Of a DNA stretch of 10,074 bases, positions 1 to 5,330 are shown piece by piece. The position numbers and the translations under genes were made by a program. The notes under the pieces are model-generated. The model worked only from the letters and a program-made list of their open reading frames with translations. It did no database searches and had not been told where the DNA came from. The DNA comes from Deltaproteobacteria bacterium CG_4_8_14_3_um_filter_43_13 (GTDB taxonomy: Bacteria; Desulfobacterota; UBA8473), in contig PFIF01000198.1 of NCBI GenBank assembly GCA_002782605.1, forward strand, positions 1-10,074, written 5' to 3'. The first letter of the stretch is position 1. Every line of letters starts with the position of its first letter.

Positions 1-416
1 ACACTGGACTCTCGCCTCCCTAATTCATTCACATAACTCCGGCGAATCTGTTTGTGACGCCATAACTATTTTTGATCCTTATATCGGAGTTCCAGTGTAA
101 GTTGTAGTCCAATGTATTTTTTCCTTGACAAGCTTCAATCCTCTGTGCTATATGGGCAGAAATCCCTACTGATTATAATTCTATGGGGGAAGTTGTCGAA
201 GCTAAAATTGCATTACTTTTATTGATAAGAATCAGGGGAGATTTGGGCTATTTAACAGATTAGACGCTTTTTAATATTAAAGGAAAGGGGGGAAGTAGAG
301 GTACAACATCCAATTATAAGTTTATAGGGAGAGAACAGGTTGAGTGAGTTGATGTTTTGATCAGAAAAAACACTTCAAAAGAAACAACTGACTAAAAAAG
401 AGAGGAGGAACAAACA
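1..416. other. Non-coding left flank and HU leader region
   Basis: No convincing gene is visible. The region holds one good σ70-like promoter (125-154), an A/G-rich purine stretch ahead of the HU ribosome binding site, a 12-bp palindrome TTTAATATTAAA at 270-281, and two nested inverted-repeat arms near the left edge (1-8 with 91-98, and 35-41 with 85-91). A 26-codon open frame at 183-263 lacks a ribosome binding site and is not called. What lies left of base 1 is unknown, so the left-edge repeats could belong to a feature that continues outside. Confidence 0.6.
125..154 (+). promoter_or_regulatory. σ70-like promoter, probably for the HU gene
   Basis: A perfect -35 box TTGACA (125-130) is followed after 18 nt by TATATG (149-154), preceded by TG-C, an extended -10 arrangement. 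CTATAT at 148-153 with a 17-nt spacer is the alternative reading. Transcription would start near 161, giving a leader of about 255 nt before the HU start codon. A TATAAT at 174-179 has no matching -35 box. This is a pattern match only. Confidence 0.5.
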
Positions 417-689
417 GTGACAAAAGCAGAATTAGTAAGTAAAATAGCAAAAGATGCAAAGATAAGTAAATCAAGTGCTGAAAAGGCTTTAAATTCATTT
501 ACAACTAACGTTACCGGTGCCTTGAAAAAAGGCGGAAAGATGACTCTGACTGGTTTTGGTACATTCTCTGTAGCTCAAAGAAAAGCCAGAAAGGGCAGAA
601 ACCCTCAAACAGGAAAAGACATAAAGATTCCTGCTACTAAGGTAGCCAAATTTAAAGCAGGGAAGAAATTAAAAGAATCAGTTAAATAG
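417..689 (+). CDS. hup: HU-family histone-like DNA-binding protein
   Basis: A small basic protein of 90 residues, the usual length for HU. It binds DNA without strong sequence specificity as a homo- or heterodimer and bends and compacts the nucleoid. The N-terminal helical dimerisation part covers roughly residues 1-42. The signature GFGTF sits at 46-50, followed by the beta-arm with RNPQTG at 61-66, whose Pro63 is the residue that intercalates in HU/IHF proteins. The C-terminus is lysine-rich. The start is GTG at 417, set by a strong AGGAGG (403-408) eight bases upstream; no ATG gives the full family N-terminus. It appears monocistronic, with a promoter at 125-154 and a terminator at 722-768. 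Proteins of this family can replace IHF in bending DNA between enhancers and σ54 promoters, but the sequence does not show such a role here. HU rather than IHF is chosen on overall similarity. Confidence 0.95.
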   Translation: MTKAELVSKIAKDAKISKSSAEKALNSFTTNVTGALKKGGKMTLTGFGTFSVAQRKARKGRNPQTGKDIKIPATKVAKFKAGKKLKESVK

Positions 690-721
690 ATTAGGATTGC
701 AGAGTTAAAAAATCGAGGTGG

Positions 722-768
722 ATAAACAAAAGGCAAGCATAGATCATATATGCTTGCTTTTTGTTTAT
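722..768 (+). terminator. Intrinsic terminator after the HU gene
   Basis: A 20-bp stem (722-741 paired with 749-768, one G-T pair) closes a 7-nt loop. The GC-rich core GGCAAGCATA is followed on the descending arm by TGCTTGC and TTTTT. It lies 33 bases after the HU stop. The A-rich left arm makes the reverse strand T-rich as well, so it may also stop transcription arriving from the minus-strand methyltransferase gene. Confidence 0.85.
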
Positions 769-838
769 ATGGTAATTTCTCTATGCTAATGAGAACTGTA
801 AAACTTGGGGCAGGCATAGCAGGATAATTAAATAAATC

Positions 839-866
839 GTTCACCGTTAAACCGTGAACTATGAAC
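839..866. repeat. Degenerate heptanucleotide-periodic repeat (four units)
   Basis: The stretch divides into 7-nt units GTTCACC, GTTAAAC, CGTGAAC and TATGAAC, with AAC recurring at 850, 857 and 864. Read on the minus strand it has the form GTTNNNN. The same GTT-every-7-bases pattern occurs on the plus strand at 10006-10040. It lies between two convergent genes. Confidence 0.5.
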
Positions 867-927
867 AGTTCCTTAAAATACCGGGGTCAGGCCTAGATGG
901 ATCAAAAAAATGCTGCCAGTAGCGAAA

Positions 928-937
928 GGGGGGGGGG
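928..937. repeat. Homopolymer run of ten G
   Basis: Ten consecutive G residues lie just beyond the 3' end of the minus-strand methyltransferase gene (stop codon at 949-951). Such runs slip during replication and are prone to sequencing error. It is outside any called gene, so no phase-variation role is claimed. Confidence 0.7.
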
Positions 938-948
938 TTAGTGGAGAA

Positions 949-1608
949 TTATTTAGATAGTACAACATTCCCCTCCTCGTTCTTTATGACTAGAAGCCAT
1001 TCTTTATGATAATGAGTCTCACCAGTGCTGTGTGGTTCAACGATCTCAATCTCTTCCAGCTTGAGAACTTTAAACAGACTGAATAATCCCAGGGTTTCAT
1101 CCTCAGTGAAATAATGGACATCAAGCCCCTTAGTTTTAAATGTGTTTTTTCCTGTCTCTTCTCCTTTTCCATATTGATTATCGGATGTTGAAAGAAACAA
1201 CAAAACTGCTATACCACCTGGAGTAAGTATCCTTCTAACTTTATTTATAAAAATAGTGAGTTCTTTCTCTCCCAGGTGATGAATTAGATTAGAAACGAGA
1301 ATGCCGTCGAAGGAGTCTGTAGAAAAGGAAGATGTCAAAAAGTCGATGCATTTAAATTCAATGTCTAAGCCTTCATCCCTCTTCCATCTCTCAGCAATGG
1401 ATAAACCCTTTCCTGATATGTCTATTCCTCTAACCTCGAAACCCTTTTTTGCCAGAAAGATACAGTCCCTCCCATATCCACAAGCGATATCCAGGACTCT
1501 TGCTCTATCCTTTTTTCGCAGATATTCTCTCAAGATTTTACAGGTAATCGTAGGCTCTGTACCCCATTCATAATTACCATTCCTGTATATTTCGTCCCAG
1601 TAGTCCAT
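949..1608 (-). CDS. Class I SAM-dependent methyltransferase
   Basis: A 219-residue protein with a Rossmann-type methyltransferase fold, expected to transfer a methyl group from S-adenosylmethionine to an unknown substrate in the cytoplasm. Motif I, VLDIACGYGRD, begins at residue 38 and carries the glycines that bind SAM. An acidic residue at the end of strand 2 (RGIDIS, Asp63) should contact the ribose. VSNLIHHL and ILTPGGIAVLL further on resemble motifs IV to VI of small-molecule methyltransferases. The opening DYWDEIYRNGNYEWGTEP is reminiscent of TehB-like/Methyltransf_25 proteins; the substrate cannot be read from sequence. ATG 1608 is preferred over the ATG at 1656: it has AAAAGGA nine bases upstream and sits just downstream of a candidate promoter at 1647-1675. 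It diverges from the nitrogen operon and shows no clear link to it beyond the shared intergenic region. Confidence 0.85.
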   Translation of the reverse strand: MDYWDEIYRNGNYEWGTEPTITCKILREYLRKKDRARVLDIACGYGRDCIFLAKKGFEVRGIDISGKGLSIAERWKRDEGLDIEFKCIDFLTSSFSTDSFDGILVSNLIHHLGEKELTIFINKVRRILTPGGIAVLLFLSTSDNQYGKGEETGKNTFKTKGLDVHYFTEDETLGLFSLFKVLKLEEIEIVEPHSTGETHYHKEWLLVIKNEEGNVVLSK

Positions 1609-1646
1609 TTTACATGGTCCTTTTAAACTCTTGATCAAGCCTAACA

Positions 1647-1675
1647 TTTCTACCATTTGAATCTGATAAAATCAA
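1647..1675 (-). promoter_or_regulatory. Candidate σ70-like promoter of the methyltransferase gene
   Basis: On the minus strand, TTGATT (1670-1675) and TAGAAA (1647-1652) are separated by exactly 17 nt. Each matches the consensus at four of six bases. Transcription would start near 1640, about 30 nt before ATG 1608, which supports that start. The enhancer-like site at 1691-1706 lies just upstream of the -35 box. Confidence 0.35.
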
Positions 1676-1690
1676 GCATTTTCGCCACTC

Positions 1691-1706
1691 TGCCCCAAGC
1701 CGAGCA
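1691..1706. promoter_or_regulatory. Distal enhancer-like 16-bp site, amt operon
   Basis: TGCCCCAAGCCGAGCA matches the better site TGCTCGAATCCGAGCA (1773-1788) at 13 of 16 bases. The centres of the two are 82 bp apart. Its right half CCGAGCA is identical to that of the proximal site; its left half is imperfect. The arrangement resembles NtrC-type activator sites upstream of σ54 promoters, but the half-site sequence differs from the classical TGCACC/GGTGCA. Confidence 0.45.
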
Positions 1707-1772
1707 ATTGGGACAAATCACTATTACACCCTAGAATACTTTGAGATCGTCCATCTTTTCTCCTGCCCATTG

Positions 1773-1788
1773 TGCTCGAATCCGAGCA
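1773..1788. promoter_or_regulatory. Proximal enhancer-like 16-bp palindrome, amt operon
   Basis: TGCTCGAATCCGAGCA is a perfect inverted repeat with 6-bp arms and a 4-bp centre. It lies about 130 bp upstream of the -24 element of the σ54 promoter at 1908, a usual distance for a σ54 activator. A related pair of sites with the same spacing precedes glnD. AATCAAAGACTTT (1831-1843), one base off the IHF consensus, lies between this site and the promoter. Confidence 0.55.
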
Positions 1789-1801
1789 TCCATTCCTTTT
1801 C

Positions 1802-1898
1802 TAAAACAGATCCTCCATATCAAAATTGAAAATCAAAGACTTTAAAATACCTTATAACTCAGCTAGTTAGGGGTTTTCTGGGCAGCACATCTGTTTTA
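1802..1898. repeat. Spaced perfect 10-bp inverted repeat
   Basis: TAAAACAGAT (1802-1811) and ATCTGTTTTA (1889-1898) are exact reverse complements separated by 77 bp. They bracket the stretch between the proximal enhancer-like site and the σ54 promoter. The right arm ends 12 bp before the -24 GG. A similar AAACAG/CTGTTT pair sits at the equivalent place upstream of glnD. Confidence 0.4.
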
Positions 1899-1907
1899 AG
1901 GGTAACC

Positions 1908-1924
1908 CTGGCACAGGAGTTGCT
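1908..1924 (+). promoter_or_regulatory. σ54 (RpoN) promoter of the receiver-amt-PII operon
   Basis: CTGGCAC, five bases, then TTGCT gives an exact match to the -24/-12 consensus (YTGGCAC...TTGCW). GG lies at 1910-1911 and GC at 1922-1923, twelve bases apart as required. Transcription should start near 1935, about 34 nt before ATG 1969. The -24 element overlaps a short palindrome AGGGTAACCCT (1899-1909). σ54 promoters need an AAA+ activator, consistent with the upstream paired sites. Confidence 0.85.
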
Positions 1925-1968
1925 AAGGAAGAGAGGTAAATCGACTTTCAAAAATAAGGAACAAGATT

Positions 1969-2343
1969 ATGAAGACTATCCTGGTATTCGACAGATACCC
2001 TAATATGTTGAAGGCCTTTGACAGATTCTTATCTCAGGAGAAATACCGGGTGCTTACCACTAACACGTTAGAGGAGGCTTTTGGGATCATTAATGTAGTA
2101 AGGGTGGATTTGATGATTATGGATACAGGAAAGAATTCCGAGGAGTTGATCTTGAAAACTGAGAAAATCATAAGGGAGAAAAATTTAACCCTCCCAATAC
2201 TTCTCACTGCTACTTATAATGACACGCTGACAGAAAAAGCAGCCAGGGAGTTGGGGGCAGCGTATATTATACTGAAACCTTTTGATCCAAAGGATATGAA
2301 GAGGGTTATCAGGGAATTGATAAAGAAGAATAATCTCAACTGA
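1969..2343 (+). CDS. Stand-alone receiver-domain protein
   Basis: A 124-residue single REC domain with no output domain. The ILVFD strand opens the fold, the expected phospho-acceptor is Asp52 in LMIMDTG, the conserved Thr is Thr80 in LLTA, and the conserved Lys is Lys103 in LKPFD. So most of the phosphorylation machinery is kept. The usual acidic pair in strand 1 is Asp8-Arg9, with Arg where the second metal-binding Asp normally stands, so Mg2+ binding and phosphorylation may be changed. TAAGGA (1955-1960) lies eight bases before the ATG. It is the first gene after the σ54 promoter and is followed by the exported-protein, amt and PII genes, so it probably acts in nitrogen signalling. No partner kinase lies in the window. 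Whether it works as a phospho-relay, a sink or a protein-interaction module is unknown. Confidence 0.85.
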   Translation: MKTILVFDRYPNMLKAFDRFLSQEKYRVLTTNTLEEAFGIINVVRVDLMIMDTGKNSEELILKTEKIIREKNLTLPILLTATYNDTLTEKAARELGAAYIILKPFDPKDMKRVIRELIKKNNLN

Positions 2344-2492
2344 GGTTTAGTGGAGTAAGGAGGTGGAAGAGATGCAATGACATGTTGGCATGGTTTTGGT
2401 GGTTATTGTGTCAGGAGGAGAAGATGAATTCCTTAAAAAATAAAGTTGGGAAAAGTAAAGAAACAATCAATGTTCTTAAATGGAGGAAAACG

Positions 2493-3266
2493 ATGAAACC
2501 CAAATTAACAATAGTAATGTTATTAGCGAATTTACTCTTTATTACGGGTATTGCCCATGCAACACCTTCAACAACCTACTGGACGCCGATGACAATGGAT
2601 ATTCAGCCATACGGTGTTCTTCACATAGGTGTGGATGACTATTTTACCGTATTCAGAAAGGCATCCAGCGGTGGCGGTTCTTTCCCGACAGATTTAGGGC
2701 TTACCATGGGGGTGCTCCCCTTTGAAAAGGTACAGATGGAGGTTGGCTTTGATCTTTTAGAGTCGTCAGATTACCCCCTCTTCTTCAACGCCAAGATAGG
2801 TACTCCTGAAGGGTCTCTATTTAACGGTTCACCCAGCATAGAGTTAGGAATTTTCAATGTGGGAACTGAGGACAAAGTCACCAACCAAAACGTTGTTTTT
2901 GGTGTGATTGGGAAAACCATTCCCGGCGTAGGGCGGTTTGCTGTTGGTCCCTATGTTGGCAATAGTTCAGTATTGCGTGACAGTGAGGGAAGCAAGAAGG
3001 ATAGCGGCGTTATGGTGGCATTTGACCGGGGGTTTATATCTGTGAAGGATAAAGAGGGCTATGAGTACAACAAACTTGTATTTGCTGCCGATTATGCGTC
3101 GGGAAATAACGCAATAGGTGGCGGAGGATTTGGTCTCTATTATTACTTCACCAAAGATATAAGTTTACTGAGTGGTCCGGTCTGGTTCAATGATGAGGGA
3201 ATCAATGGTAAGTGGAAATGGACGATACAGCTTGACATTAATCTGCCGATACTTGGCAAGAAATGA
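2493..3266 (+). CDS. Exported beta-rich protein linked to amt, probable outer-membrane protein
   Basis: A 257-residue protein with a clear signal peptide: basic start MKPK, a hydrophobic core and a likely cleavage after AHA at residue 23. The mature part is rich in Gly, aromatic and alternating hydrophobic residues (YGVLHIGVDDYFTVF, GGGGFGLYYYF, KWTIQLDINL), typical of short outer-membrane beta-strands. I do not recognise a named family. The start is set by TGGAGG (2481-2486) six bases before ATG 2493; an in-frame ATG at 2424 also has a strong AGGAGG and would add 23 residues ahead of the signal peptide. The stop overlaps an upstream in-frame start of amt (ATGA at 3263), so the two genes are tightly coupled. 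From context I infer a role in passing ammonium or small amines across the outer membrane, but the sequence does not prove it. The C-terminus lacks the terminal Phe usual for barrel proteins. Confidence 0.7.
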   Translation: MKPKLTIVMLLANLLFITGIAHATPSTTYWTPMTMDIQPYGVLHIGVDDYFTVFRKASSGGGSFPTDLGLTMGVLPFEKVQMEVGFDLLESSDYPLFFNAKIGTPEGSLFNGSPSIELGIFNVGTEDKVTNQNVVFGVIGKTIPGVGRFAVGPYVGNSSVLRDSEGSKKDSGVMVAFDRGFISVKDKEGYEYNKLVFAADYASGNNAIGGGGFGLYYYFTKDISLLSGPVWFNDEGINGKWKWTIQLDINLPILGKK

Positions 3267-3280
3267 AGAGGAGATTTGAA

Positions 3281-4672
3281 ATGAAACGATTATTAGTGAG
3301 TTTGTTGGTACTACTGAATTTTTTGGTGATAGCAGGCTATGCGCTTGCCAAAGAACAAGCACAACCTGATCATTCTGCCCCTGTAATGACTGAGCAGGTT
3401 GTACCTGCTCAGTCAACAACTCCTTCGGTTCAAAATACGGTAAAATCAAAGTTGGATACCGGAGACACTGCATGGGTCTTAATATCTACGGCCCTTGTTA
3501 TGCTGATGACTCCCGGACTTGCGCTCTTTTACGGAGGTATGGTCAGACGAAAGAATGTCCTCGGCACCATCATGCAGAGCTTCATAGCTCTCGGCGTGAT
3601 GTCTATTCTCTGGGTTCTTTACGGGTACAGCCTTTCATTCGGCCCTGATGTCGGACATATCATAGGAAATCTTGACTGGGTTGGACTTAAGGGCGTGGGA
3701 CTCGAACCTAACCCTGATTACGCGCCTACCATCCCTCATCAGACATTCATGATCTTTCAGATGATGTTTGCTGTAATCACACCTGCTTTGATAACAGGCG
3801 CATTCGCCGAGAGGTTTAAGTTCAAAACCTATCTTGCATTCCTTGTACTATGGGCGACATTTGTGTATTTTCCCCTTGCCCACTGGGTTTGGGGAGTTGG
3901 AGGCTGGATAAGAGAGCTTGGCGCACTTGATTTTGCCGGGGGGTTGGTAGTGCATATAAGCTCTGGAGTTTCTGCCTTGGCTGCTGCCATTGTCGTTGGC
4001 AGAAGAAAAGGCTACGGAATTGAACAGATGGCTCCTCATGACGTTACAATGACACTTATGGGCGCTGCGCTTCTGTGGTTTGGGTGGTTTGGTTTTAATG
4101 GAGGAAGCGCTGTTGCATCCGGTGCATTGGCAACCTCTGCCTTTGTTGTCACACACATCGCAACTGCAGGAGCTGCGCTTTCATGGATGATAGCTGAATG
4201 GGCACACAGAAGCAAACCGACAGTACTCGGAGCAGCATCAGGGGCAGTTGCAGGGCTTGTGGCAATCACACCTGCATCAGGCTTTGTTGGTACTATGTCT
4301 GCCCTGATTATCGGATTTGTTGCAGGAGTTATATGCTATACAGCAGTGAATCTCAAAACAAAGCTTGGATACGATGATTCACTGGATGTAGTTGGCGTTC
4401 ATGGGGTAGGCGGTACATGGGGCGCAATAGCAACGGGGCTGTTCGCATCAAAGATAGTAAATAATGCAGGGAATGACGGATTGCTGTTCGGCAATCCATC
4501 GCTTTTATGGAATCAGCTTATAAGCGTTGGCGTTGCGTGGGTCTATTCCTTCATTGTCACATTCGCCATTTTAAAGACCCTTGACTGGACTCTCGGTTTA
4601 AGGATAAGCGAGGAAGAGGAGTCTGATGGTCTTGACCTTAGCCAGCACGGTGAGAGCGGATATACATTATAA
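3281..4672 (+). CDS. amt: Ammonium channel/transporter (Amt/MEP/Rh family)
   Basis: A 463-residue inner-membrane protein that conducts ammonium, expected as a trimer with eleven membrane helices per subunit. A signal peptide (residues 1-23, ending ALA) is followed by a Ser/Thr/Gln/Pro-rich linker to about 57, then the Amt core. Visible key residues are Asp217 in DFAGGLVVH, the pore twin histidines His225 and His374 (GVHGVGG), Phe163 of the Phe gate, Trp204, and LLWFGWFGFNGG. The C-terminal tail LRISEEEESDGLDLSQHGE matches the cytoplasmic region through which PII proteins block these channels. ATG 3281 is chosen over ATG 3263 because AAGAGGAG (3266-3273) precedes it by seven bases and it starts directly at the signal peptide. 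The PII gene follows after 54 nt, the classic amtB-glnK pairing. A perfect 13-bp hairpin lies in the linker-coding part (3387-3415). Confidence 0.96.
   Translation: MKRLLVSLLVLLNFLVIAGYALAKEQAQPDHSAPVMTEQVVPAQSTTPSVQNTVKSKLDTGDTAWVLISTALVMLMTPGLALFYGGMVRRKNVLGTIMQSFIALGVMSILWVLYGYSLSFGPDVGHIIGNLDWVGLKGVGLEPNPDYAPTIPHQTFMIFQMMFAVITPALITGAFAERFKFKTYLAFLVLWATFVYFPLAHWVWGVGGWIRELGALDFAGGLVVHISSGVSALAAAIVVGRRKGYGIEQMAPHDVTMTLMGAALLWFGWFGFNGGSAVASGALATSAFVVTHIATAGAALSWMIAEWAHRSKPTVLGAASGAVAGLVAITPASGFVGTMSALIIGFVAGVICYTAVNLKTKLGYDDSLDVVGVHGVGGTWGAIATGLFASKIVNNAGNDGLLFGNPSLLWNQLISVGVAWVYSFIVTFAILKTLDWTLGLRISEEEESDGLDLSQHGESGYTL
3387..3415. repeat. Perfect 13-bp hairpin inside the 5' part of amt
   Basis: TGACTGAGCAGGT (3387-3399) and ACCTGCTCAGTCA (3403-3415) are exact reverse complements around a 3-nt TGT loop. 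It sits in the poorly conserved linker between signal peptide and first core helix. No T-run follows, so it is not a normal terminator. Confidence 0.8.
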
Positions 4673-4726
4673 ACAGTGAAGAGCGCCAGACCAGAGATTT
4701 TTGCTGACACTGAATTAGGAGGTAAA

Positions 4727-5065
4727 ATGAAAAAGATAGAAGCCATAATAAAACCGTTCAAACTTGATGATGTAAAGAAGGCCCTTCATGAGATTGGGGT
4801 TCAGGGTATGACTGTAACAGAGGTGAAAGGATTTGGAAGGCAGAAGGGTCATGCCGAGATATACAGGGGGAGCGAATACAAAATCGACTTTGTCCCAAAG
4901 ATCAAGGTAGAGGTTGTGGTCTCTTCCGAGATTGCAGAGAAGGCGATGGAGGTTATTGCCTCTGCTGCCCGAACCGGAAAGATCGGAGATGGGAAGATAT
5001 TCATTCTGTCTGTGGAGGAAGTAATACGAATAAGGACAGGTGAACGGGGAGAAGAAGCTATATGA
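4727..5065 (+). CDS. glnK: PII nitrogen regulatory protein, amt-linked
   Basis: A PII signal protein of 112 residues, the standard length, acting as a trimer that reads ATP/ADP and 2-oxoglutarate. The T-loop (about 37-55) contains GFGRQKGH and the uridylylation Tyr51 in YRGSEY. The 2-oxoglutarate/ATP residues Gln39 and Lys58, the B-loop TGKIGDGKIF (83-92) and the C-terminal RIRTGE are all present. ATG 4727 is chosen over an upstream in-frame GTG at 4676 because AGGAGG (4717-4722) lies just ahead and it gives the exact family N-terminus MKKIEAIIKPFKLD. Position after amt suggests it gates the channel, hence the name glnK. However, residue 54 is Asp, as in E. coli GlnB, so the GlnB/GlnK label is uncertain. 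It shares about 70 percent identity with the PII encoded at 8081. A terminator follows at 5102-5128. Confidence 0.95.
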   Translation: MKKIEAIIKPFKLDDVKKALHEIGVQGMTVTEVKGFGRQKGHAEIYRGSEYKIDFVPKIKVEVVVSSEIAEKAMEVIASAARTGKIGDGKIFILSVEEVIRIRTGERGEEAI

Positions 5066-5101
5066 AGGACGATTTCTCATTCATCAATTTTGCCCAAGGG
5101 C

Positions 5102-5128
5102 ATAGGGCATTCCCCTCTGCCCTATTTT
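5102..5128 (+). terminator. Intrinsic terminator of the amt-PII operon
   Basis: ATAGGGCA (5102-5109) pairs perfectly with TGCCCTAT (5118-5125) around an 8-nt loop, followed by a short T-run ending at 5128. A further palindrome TGCCCAAGGGCA (5091-5102) touches it and offers alternative pairings with the same arms. It lies about 36 nt after the PII stop codon. Confidence 0.7.
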
Positions 5129-5136
5129 GAGAAATC

Positions 5137-5152
5137 TGCTCAAAAATGAGCA
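5137..5152. promoter_or_regulatory. Distal enhancer-like 16-bp palindrome, glnD operon
   Basis: TGCTCAAAAATGAGCA is a perfect inverted repeat with 6-bp arms and a 4-bp centre, the same geometry as 1773-1788, and matches that site at 12 of 16 bases. Its centre is 82 bp from that of the related site at 5219-5234. Confidence 0.5.
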
Positions 5153-5218
5153 TATGATGCTAACCGGTTCTAGACATTGAAAATCCACACATTTTAGCTA
5201 ATATCCACTGTCTATAAC

Positions 5219-5234
5219 TGCTCGAAGTCGAACG
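5219..5234. promoter_or_regulatory. Proximal enhancer-like 16-bp site, glnD operon
   Basis: TGCTCGAAGTCGAACG shares the first eight bases and 12 of 16 overall with the palindrome at 1773-1788; its right half is degenerate. It lies about 107 bp upstream of the -24 element at 5333, a suitable distance for a σ54 activator. Confidence 0.42.
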
Positions 5235-5257
5235 CTTCATCTTTTCCAGACAGCTTC

Positions 5258-5320
5258 ACCTGTTTGTAAATATATCTCTAACTACTTATATTTAAATCTG
5301 TTTCAGAAAATCAAACAGGT
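5258..5320. repeat. Spaced perfect 9-bp inverted repeat before the glnD promoter
   Basis: ACCTGTTTG (5258-5266) and CAAACAGGT (5312-5320) are exact reverse complements separated by 45 bp. They lie between the enhancer-like sites and the σ54-like promoter. The right arm ends 13 bp before the -24 GG, nearly the same place as in the amt operon region. Confidence 0.4.
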
Positions 5321-5330
5321 TTCTATGGGT

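Noticed and set aside
183..263. 26-codon open frame starting ATG in the HU leader
   Set aside because: No ribosome binding site, low-complexity hydrophobic content and no supporting context.
1609..1656. Longer N-terminus for the methyltransferase from ATG 1656
   Set aside because: No ribosome binding site there, and it overlaps the candidate -10 box; ATG 1608 has AAAAGGA upstream.
4676..4726. Longer N-terminus for the first PII protein from GTG 4676
   Set aside because: The extra 17 residues are not family-like, and AGGAGG directly precedes ATG 4727.
5309..5321. IHF site before the glnD promoter
   Set aside because: AATCAA is present but the TTR part is missing; too weak to call.
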